Assembly: GCF_000269805.1 (NCBI RefSeq)
Contig: NZ_JH711481.1
Coordinates: 1,315,279-1,379,278 of the forward strand
Source: Actinomyces massiliensis 4401292
GTDB lineage: Bacteria > Actinomycetota > Actinomycetes > Actinomycetales > Actinomycetaceae
Reading direction: 5' to 3'
Length of the DNA stretch: 64,000 bases
Positions 55,939-64,000 of this stretch are shown one piece after another (position 1 is the first letter of the stretch; each line of letters starts with the position of its first letter). Both the position numbers and the translations under genes were made by a program. The notes under the pieces were generated by a model. That model was not told the origin of the DNA, made no database searches, and saw only the letters and a list, made by a program, of their open reading frames with translations.

Positions 55939-56874
55939 CTATGAGACGACAGCCAGGGGCCAGCCCATCAGGGCGCCCGCAATGAGGTACGGACCGTATG
56001 CGATGGAGCTCTTCCGACCGGCTCGGCGGGTGAGGAGCATGAGGATTGCGGCGAGCCCGCCGAGAATAATTCCCGTGCATAGACTTGCAACAAGTATTGG
56101 TGCTCCGTGCCAGCCCAGCCAGAGGCCGATGAGTGCGCCGAGTTTGACGTCGCCCAGCCCCAGGCCGGATCCGATGAAGGCGAGCAGTAGGCCGATCGCT
56201 CCAACCGCGAGTGCGCACAGCACCGCTCGGAATGCGTCCCGAATACTCCCGGGATTCACGAGGACGGCCACGGCGCCGCAGGCCGCCAGCCAGATCGCCG
56301 TCGTCCCCAGCAGCCGGTTGGGCAGGAGGTGCGAGACGGCGTCGACGCTGGCGGCGCTGCCCAGCATGGCGTAGACGGGTACGGCGACGAGCGTTGCACC
56401 CAAGGCGTTCACCGTCATCCCCCACCACACGCAGAAACCGCAGAGCGCAAGCGCGAGCAGGCTCTGCGGGATGACGGCCAGGAGAGCGGGGCGTCGTAAC
56501 GTCGGGTATGTCGGGTATGTCGATTGCGTGGCCGGGGACGGCCTCTGGTCCTGGCCGCGTCGTGTCTGTCGTGTCCGGGTGCCTACAGCGATGGCGCGGG
56601 AGGTTCCAGCGTCGATAATGCTGGCAGTACCGGCAGTGACGTCATCGGCCTCGGCCTCTGAGGTGTACGAGGCGCTGATGATGTCGTCGCCGGCGTGCGC
56701 CTGGTCGTCCTCGCGGCCGGCATCGTCACTGGTGTCGCTATCGACGCTGTCGTCGTTGTAGTCCCTGAGCGGCTGGCGGACGTAACGCCGTGTCCACGCC
56801 GAGACGGGGCCGGCCACGAGCGCCACCGAGCATGCGGCCACGGCTGCCAGAGCCCAGGGGTGGAACAACGACAT
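55939..56874 (-). CDS. Prepilin peptidase (A24 family, TadV/CpaA type)
   Basis: 311 residues. The two catalytic Asp contexts are present: SVDAVSHLLPNRLLGTTAIW and GSGLGLGDVKLGALIGLWLG. About seven hydrophobic segments; YGPYLIAGALMGWPLAVVS ends the protein. A ~95-residue acidic, disordered loop lies between the first span and the core (YNDDSVDSDTSDDAGREDDQ), unusual for the family. It should process Flp, G and the TadE proteins. It starts 13 bases after the DUF192 gene stop. Confidence 0.9.
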   Translation of the reverse strand: MSLFHPWALAAVAACSVALVAGPVSAWTRRYVRQPLRDYNDDSVDSDTSDDAGREDDQAHAGDDIISASYTSEAEADDVTAGTASIIDAGTSRAIAVGTRTRQTRRGQDQRPSPATQSTYPTYPTLRRPALLAVIPQSLLALALCGFCVWWGMTVNALGATLVAVPVYAMLGSAASVDAVSHLLPNRLLGTTAIWLAACGAVAVLVNPGSIRDAFRAVLCALAVGAIGLLLAFIGSGLGLGDVKLGALIGLWLGWHGAPILVASLCTGIILGGLAAILMLLTRRAGRKSSIAYGPYLIAGALMGWPLAVVS

Positions 56875-56887
56875 TGGGGGACACCTC

Positions 56888-57358
56888 TCAGACGGTCGTA
56901 TTCATGGCGCGGTCGTCGGAGTCGACGGCATTGGCATCATCGGCTGCCTGGTCAGGGTTGCAAGCAGGTGCGGTGGTCGGGGTTGAAAGTGCGGACAGGG
57001 TGCTACCCGGGCGGATGCCCAGCCGAGCGGCTTCGCCCCGAGCCATCTCGAGCACGGCGGCGGCGCGCAGGTTCGGCATCCCGATGCGACCGGGGCGCAG
57101 GGGTTTCACGGCCGCGACCTTGTCGCGGCGGGTCAGGTAGACGACGTCGATCGTGTGCCGCATGCCCAGGCAGTGCACCCAGTTGCAGCGAGTGATCCAC
57201 AGGGCGCCGTCGATGCCGTCGGTGCCGAGCAGCCCCTTGTTGCGCTCCCGGCGGGTGCGAGCGGTCCACAGCGGCAGGCCGGTGTCCCTCCCGTCGACGG
57301 CGAGGCGGGGGAGCGCCTCGACTGGCGTCGTCGACCAGATTGGCGTCGTGACAGTCAT
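56888..57358 (-). CDS. DUF192 family protein
   Basis: 156 residues. Core: RRERNKGLLGTDGIDGALWI, CNWVHCLGMRHTIDVVYLTR, VAAVKPLRPGRIGMPNLRAA and VLEMARGEAARLGIRPGS, all typical of DUF192. Biochemical role unknown; DUF192 genes are seen near pilus loci in other actinobacteria. No signal peptide, and the C-terminal 30 residues are disordered. ATG 57358 begins the family-length protein. First gene of the peptidase transcript. Confidence 0.85.
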   Translation of the reverse strand: MTVTTPIWSTTPVEALPRLAVDGRDTGLPLWTARTRRERNKGLLGTDGIDGALWITRCNWVHCLGMRHTIDVVYLTRRDKVAAVKPLRPGRIGMPNLRAAAVLEMARGEAARLGIRPGSTLSALSTPTTAPACNPDQAADDANAVDSDDRAMNTTV

Positions 57359-57467
57359 ATTTGGATGGTAAGGACAAGGGTGCGGGGCGGGGCAGGGGCG
57401 ATCGCCCTCTCGTCGTGGGGCGCTGGGGCATGGGGGGGGGCATGGGGAGCCGGGCAGCCGTCCATCG

Positions 57468-57567
57468 CCGAGATCGGTCGAGTTCCGCGTCGAGATCGGT
57501 CCGCTTCCGCGTCGAGATCGGTCGTACTCCGCATCGAGATCGGTCGCAACCCGCACCGAGATCGGTC
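57468..57567. repeat. 22-bp tandem repeat array E (five units, minus orientation)
   Basis: Cores (C/T)CGAGATCGG at 57468, 57490, 57512, 57534 and 57556, exactly 22 apart. It lies between the island's last gene and the rplJ leader, so it marks the island edge. Confidence 0.95.
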
Positions 57568-57637
57568 CAGAGAGACGAATCCGGCCTCACCAAGGGCGCG
57601 CGTGATCAAACGCACCGCTTCTCGAGGCCGGGCTCGG

Positions 57638-57863
57638 TTGCGCCGAGGTCCCCGCGAACCTGTATGGTGTGGTCCGCCAAAGACCGCAGGTCTCCCACTC
57701 CGGTGGGGCCAAGTCCGACGTCGCAGAGTCGCCGGAGCCCGCGCAGGTGAGAAGCGAGTCCGCTCCAGTGCTCCGTGTACAGAAGTGCGCCCCGTGCCCA
57801 CCGGCACGGGGCTTTTTCGATGAGGGCGCCGGATGCCTGCGGCAGACCACGGAAGGAGGGCCC
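57638..57863 (+). promoter_or_regulatory. rplJ promoter and L10 leader with attenuator
   Basis: Candidate -35 TTGCGC at 57638 and extended -10 TGTATGGT at 57661 (19-base gap). The leader from about 57675 contains CCGCCAAAGACCGCAGGTC, as in actinobacterial L10 leaders bound by L10(L12)4. A 10-bp stem GCCCCGTGCC/GGCACGGGGC at 57789-57812 followed by TTTTT forms an intrinsic terminator upstream of rplJ, suggesting attenuation. Ribosome site GGAAGGAGGG precedes the start. Confidence 0.75.
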
Positions 57864-58385
57864 ATGGCACGGCCTGACAAGGAAGCGGCTGTTGCCGAGC
57901 TGGCGGATAAGTTCCGCTCCAGCGGCGCTGTTCTGCTGACCGAGTACCGCGGGCTGAGCGTTGCCGATCTCAGGACGCTGCGTCGTTCCCTCGCCGGTAA
58001 TGCCGAGTACGCCGTGGTGAAGAACACGCTGGCCGCGATCGCCGCACGACAGGTCGGGCTCGAGGCGCTCGCGGACGACCTCACGGGCCCCACGGCCCTG
58101 ACCTTCGTCACCGGTGAGCCGGTCGAGGCCGCCAAGGCGCTGCGTGACTTCGCCAAGGAGAACAAGAACCTCGTCGTCAAGGGCGGAGTCATGGACGGCA
58201 ACGTCATGGACGCCGCTGATGTCGACAGGCTCGCTTCGCTCGAGTCCCGCGAGGTGCTGCTCGCCAAGGCTGCGGGCGCCGTCAAGGCGTCGCTGTCCAA
58301 GGCCGCGTACCTCTTCGCTGCGCCCGCCTCCAAGGCGGTCCGCACTGTCGACGCCCTGCGCGAGAAGCAGGAGACCGCGGCCTGA
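57864..58385 (+). CDS. rplJ: 50S ribosomal protein L10
   Basis: 173 residues. [53 protein letters not shown] and the C-terminal helix that holds L12 dimers. Base of the ribosomal stalk and autoregulator of its operon. ATG 57864 after GGAAGGAGGG. Confidence 0.98.
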   Translation: MARPDKEAAVAELADKFRSSGAVLLTEYRGLSVADLRTLRRSLAGNAEYAVVKNTLAAIAARQVGLEALADDLTGPTALTFVTGEPVEAAKALRDFAKENKNLVVKGGVMDGNVMDAADVDRLASLESREVLLAKAAGAVKASLSKAAYLFAAPASKAVRTVDALREKQETAA

Positions 58386-58486
58386 GGCTGCGCGCGTCAC
58401 CCACAACCACACAGACATACAGACCCTGTGCTGACAAGAGCTGACACGACAGTGCAGGACCCGTTTTTCAGGAAGGAACGCCCACT

Positions 58487-58876
58487 ATGGCGAAGCTGAC
58501 CACCGAGGAGCTCATTGATGCCTTCAAGGAGCTGACTCTCATCGAGCTGTCCGAGTTCGTCAAGGCCTTTGAGGAGACCTTCGACGTCACCGCCGCGGCT
58601 CCGGCCGCCGCCGTGGTCGCCGCGGCTCCGGGCGCGGCCGGTGAGGCCGCCGCCGAGGAGGAGAAGGACGAGTTCGACGTCATCCTCGAGGCCGCCGGCG
58701 ACAAGAAGATCCAGGTCATCAAGGAGGTGCGCGCCCTGACCTCCCTCGGTCTGAAGGAGGCCAAGGAGCTCGTCGACGGCGCCCCCAAGGCCGTCCTCGA
58801 GGGCGCCAACAAGGAGGCCGCCGAGAAGGCCAAGACCCAGCTCGAGGGCGCCGGCGCCACCGTCACCCTCAAGTGA
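58487..58876 (+). CDS. rplL: 50S ribosomal protein L7/L12
   Basis: 129 residues. N-terminal dimer domain ([20 protein letters not shown]), Ala/Gly hinge, and C-terminal domain ([40 protein letters not shown]). Recruits translation GTPases. AGGAAGGAA upstream of the ATG. Follows rplJ by 101 bases. Confidence 0.98.
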   Translation: MAKLTTEELIDAFKELTLIELSEFVKAFEETFDVTAAAPAAAVVAAAPGAAGEAAAEEEKDEFDVILEAAGDKKIQVIKEVRALTSLGLKEAKELVDGAPKAVLEGANKEAAEKAKTQLEGAGATVTLK

Positions 58877-58960
58877 GTCGAGTGAATTGGGCTGAGTGAG
58901 CAATGAGCTCAGCCCCGTAGCCGTCCGAGCCGTTTGATAGCCGGGGGCTACGACACCGAC

Positions 58961-58993
58961 CGGGCCCCGTCCGCATGATGTGGACGGGGCCCG
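58961..58993 (+). terminator. Terminator hairpin after rplJ-rplL
   Basis: 12-bp perfect stem CGGGCCCCGTCC with GGACGGGGCCCG, extended to 15 bp with one wobble pair; three-base loop. No T run. A weaker GGGCTGAG/CTCAGCCC stem lies at about 58889-58915. Confidence 0.7.
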
Positions 58994-59076
58994 ACGTGTG
59001 TCCGACGGCGATGGTTCTTCCGGCGGTCGGCCCACGGCATGGGGGGCGGGGCGAAAAATGGACGGCGTTTTGCCTC

Positions 59077-59132
59077 GTCAACGGCGGTTTCTCCCATCTT
59101 TCGCGACTCTGCCCTCAGAAGGATGGGAGAAA
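59077..59132. repeat. Left copy of the hairpin element flanking the endonuclease-like gene
   Basis: GTCAACGGCGGTTTCTCCCA at 59077 and the following 36 bases match the element at 60664-60719 with two changes. The inner stem TCTCCCATC/GATGGGAGA is kept but the outer right arm (CCGCCGTTGAC) has diverged. The rest of 58877-59361 holds the rplL terminator and short TACTCCCRGT repeats at 59203-59229; no gene seen. Confidence 0.85.
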
Positions 59133-59361
59133 GATCCGTTGGTGCGACGAACCGCCGTCGGCTCGGGGCGTCGTCTTGCTTCAGTGTTGCCCTTCAGTGT
59201 TACTCCCGGTTACTCCCAGTTACTCCCGGCTTTACCTTCAGCGGTATTTCGCTGGTGGTTCTGGAGCTGCCGGGCTCCACAGGGATGGTCGGAGCGTCGG
59301 CCGTCCACAGGCGGCACGACGCCTCTCGCATGCCATGGTTCCACCACAGAAGACTCGCCTT

Positions 59362-60459
59362 ATGAAGCATGCCGGCGTCTGCCCCATCCAACCTCGTCTT
59401 CGCCCCACCATCATCTACTCGCGCGACCGTAGGGGCTTCGATCGTTCACGTGCACACGGACTTCTCCGTCTCATGCGCGGGGCCTACCTCAAGCCGGAGC
59501 GCAACCTGATGTGTTGGGAGCAGCGTTTCACGGTCTCCCTGGCGCGCGCCATAGCGGCACTGCAGCTGTTGCCCTCGGCCAGATGTCTCACGCACACCTC
59601 CGCCGCTCTGGTCCAGGGGCTCGCCATGTGGACCCATGAACCTGATGTCTACATCGCCGTTCCCAGCAACCCGCGTATGACGACCATGCGGCTTCCTCTG
59701 TTCCGCTTCCCCGTCTCCGGAGTGCCGAAGCCGATCGATCGTGTCGAACCAGATGATCGGCGGGTAATGCTGCGACGACGTCGTCTCGATCTCGCCGATG
59801 ACGAGATCCGGATCGTGGGAGGCGTGCCCGTCACTCATGCGCTGCGTACAGCTTTCGATTGCGCTTGCGATGAGCCCCCATTCAATGCCTTGTCGATCGC
59901 GGACTCCGCCCTGCGCCAGTACTGCCGACCGGATCCGTGGAACCGTGAGTCTTGCAGGGGCAGAGAGAATGAGGCCAGGGCGTACTGGGACGGGCTCGCA
60001 TCGCGATATCGGGGTCGTAAGGGGATAGCGCAGGCCCGGGCAGTACTGGCGGCGGCCAGTCCTTGGGCGGTCCTGCCGGGGGAGAGTGTGCTGCGCTGGA
60101 TGGTTCTTGTCCTGGGGCTGCCTGAGCCGGCTCTTCAACACCGGGTCGATACCCGCGCGGGTGAGCGCTTCATCGACCTGTGCTGGCCCCGGTTCCGCAT
60201 TGCTGTGGAGTTTGACGGCCGTTTCAAGTACAAGACCGAGGACGATGTTTTCACCGAGAAGCTCCGTCAGGACGACATCCAAGCGCAGGGATGGATCTTC
60301 CTGCGCGTTACGTGGGAGGACTTGCGCGAGATGCGTCAGGCGGCCGATCGGCTCCTCGCGCTGTTCCCCGGAGAGGTGGTCGCCCATCTCAAGCCGGTTC
60401 CGGATCTGCAGGGAGCCGGGCTGTGGGGATCCGGGTCTGAAACTCTCTTGATGCCATGA
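59362..60459 (+). CDS. AbiEi-like/DUF559 endonuclease-fold protein
   Basis: 365 residues. N-terminal region is like the AbiEi antitoxin-type DNA-binding proteins of actinobacteria (FDRSRAHGLLRLMRGAYLKP; LTHTSAALVQGLAMW). The C-terminus has a Vsr/DUF559 nuclease-like core: PRFRIAVEFDGRFKYKTEDD, LRQDDIQAQGWIFLRVTWED, with Glu-x-Asp and a downstream Lys/Arg pattern. Often annotated as a lone type IV antitoxin-like or endonuclease protein; no AbiEii toxin gene is adjacent. ATG 59362 was picked by domain start; no strong ribosome site. Bordered by copies of a hairpin repeat, which suggests it came in as a unit. Confidence 0.75.
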   Translation: MKHAGVCPIQPRLRPTIIYSRDRRGFDRSRAHGLLRLMRGAYLKPERNLMCWEQRFTVSLARAIAALQLLPSARCLTHTSAALVQGLAMWTHEPDVYIAVPSNPRMTTMRLPLFRFPVSGVPKPIDRVEPDDRRVMLRRRRLDLADDEIRIVGGVPVTHALRTAFDCACDEPPFNALSIADSALRQYCRPDPWNRESCRGRENEARAYWDGLASRYRGRKGIAQARAVLAAASPWAVLPGESVLRWMVLVLGLPEPALQHRVDTRAGERFIDLCWPRFRIAVEFDGRFKYKTEDDVFTEKLRQDDIQAQGWIFLRVTWEDLREMRQAADRLLALFPGEVVAHLKPVPDLQGAGLWGSGSETLLMP

Positions 60460-61386
60460 GGCTCTGAGGTCGGAACACAGTGAAGTTCTGGAAGTTCTGT
60501 ACGTATCGTCGGGAGATCGTCGAGGCCCGGCGCGGAGAGGACTGCCGTACTCGGGCGCTCGGGAGCGCGGGGTCCGGACGAGTTCGACCGGGCAGGTTGA
60601 TACTTCGGCACTGCGCGGTCGTGCGTCCGAGGAGCGCGGGGAGCGTGAACGCACCTTCGCAGCGTCAACGGCGGTTTCTCCCATCCTTCGCGACTCTGCC
60701 CTCAGAAGGATGAGAGAAACCGCCGTTGACGCTGCAAACCGCCGTTGACGGCAATGCGCAGTCCGCCTACAGCCCGGCTCGAGCGCTCCGCCCGACGTCG
60801 TGCCGCACGCCGTTCCCCGTCTGGCGGGCCCTACAACGGGGCTGAGGTTCGACGCCGACCCGTACAGCACCGCTCCCCGTCTGGCGGGCCCTACGCACCT
60901 GAGCGCCAGTGGCAGAGAGTGACAAGAGAACACAGGGAACACAGAGAAGGCAGTGCCGAACGATTCCCTCTACGGGCGGGGCGCCCCTGCAGCAGGGGCG
61001 TGAGCGATGCCGGTATGGGAACGCCCCCTGCAGGCGGAGGGCGTCCAGGCGGTGGGAGATCGGGGACCGTCAGGACAGAACGCCCCTCTCTGCGGGCAGG
61101 AGCCGAGCAAGAGTCGAGCAGGAGCCGAGCAGGAGCCGGGCGAGAGCCGGGTGGGGGACGGGGCAGTATGCGCGGCTGTGGCGCGAATCGCAAGGGCCAT
61201 TGTCCCTTTGGGCATAGCCCATGGTGTACGTGGCGTGTACGCTAGCGCTTTGCGTCCATTGTGTGTACTGCCTTCGGTCAAGCTGTCGGGTATCAAGCAC
61301 TTATCGCTGGATTCTCAACGTAAAGTCGTTATCGCATGTACCGCCCCGGACGCAGAGTGATCCCCGAGATGAGGGAAGGATCCCCT
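60460..61386. other. 927-base intergenic region upstream of rpoB
   Basis: No gene seen. Contents: the hairpin element (60659-60735); a 25-bp direct repeat ending GTCTGGCGGGCCCTAC at 60810 and 60870; GAGCCGAGCAG-type short repeats at 61100-61150; and the rpoB leader with TGTACG repeats near 61219-61236. It likely contains the rpoB promoter, not pinpointed. Confidence 0.5.
60659..60735. repeat. 31-bp inverted repeat hairpin element (right copy)
   Basis: Arms 60659-60689 and 60705-60735 pair over 31 bases with one mismatch; loop GCGACTCTGCCCTCA. Outer arm GCAGCGTCAACGGCGGTTTC. A further AAACCGCCGTTGACGGC follows at 60736. Related to the copy at 59077. Confidence 0.9.

Positions 61387-64000
<2,614 letters not shown>

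Overview
High-GC actinobacterial chromosome segment, most consistent with Actinomyces or a close relative. The evidence is the order tRNA-Trp, secE, nusG, rplK, rplA ... rplJ, rplL ... rpoB, actinobacterial families (BldC-like regulator, 32-residue AURKAIP1-type ribosomal protein), strong GC3 bias, and two-gene Trk potassium transport. The genus is an inference; no 16S gene is in the window.

Layout. 1-901: 5' part of a family 2 glycosidase (reads off the left edge). 1025-4318: a short plus-strand operon that looks like a type VII secretion effector module: a small helical protein, a helical protein with a glycine-zipper tail, a small membrane protein and two unknown proteins. 4479-6566: aldose 1-epimerase and a LacI regulator. 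6682-12171: TrkA and TrkH potassium uptake genes, split by a drug-efflux MFS/TetR pair with palindromic operators. 12304-22857: housekeeping genes (BldC-like HTH, small ribosomal protein, murB, glycerophosphodiesterase, MFS, adenosine deaminase, APH-fold kinase, AGCS symporter, aminotransferase). 23099-26020: tRNA-Trp-secE-nusG-rplK-rplA.

26088-57358 is a 31 kb surface/secretion island lodged between rplA and rplJ. Its left part has a membrane Ser/Thr kinase with an extracytoplasmic repeat domain and five OmpA-domain proteins, three of them recent tandem copies. Its right part is a full Tad (Flp) pilus locus on the minus strand: DUF192 protein, prepilin peptidase, CpaB, a CpaE-TadE fusion, TadE, TadA, TadB, TadC, a sensor kinase and response regulator, Flp pilin and a TadG-like protein. 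Between the two lies a four-gene cassette present twice (proteins A, G, B, C and G', A', B', C'). G is a 512-residue protein that begins with a Flp-type prepilin signal; G' keeps its C-terminal domain but uses a Sec signal. This cassette is the best candidate for an undescribed system.

57468-64000: L10 leader, rplJ-rplL, an endonuclease-like gene bordered by a 31-bp hairpin element, and the start of rpoB.

A 22-bp-period tandem repeat with core CCGATCTCGG forms five intergenic arrays (near 14.3, 32.3, 34.2, 36.1 and 57.5 kb), four of them in or at the edge of the island. No IS element, integrase, CRISPR array or rRNA gene was seen.
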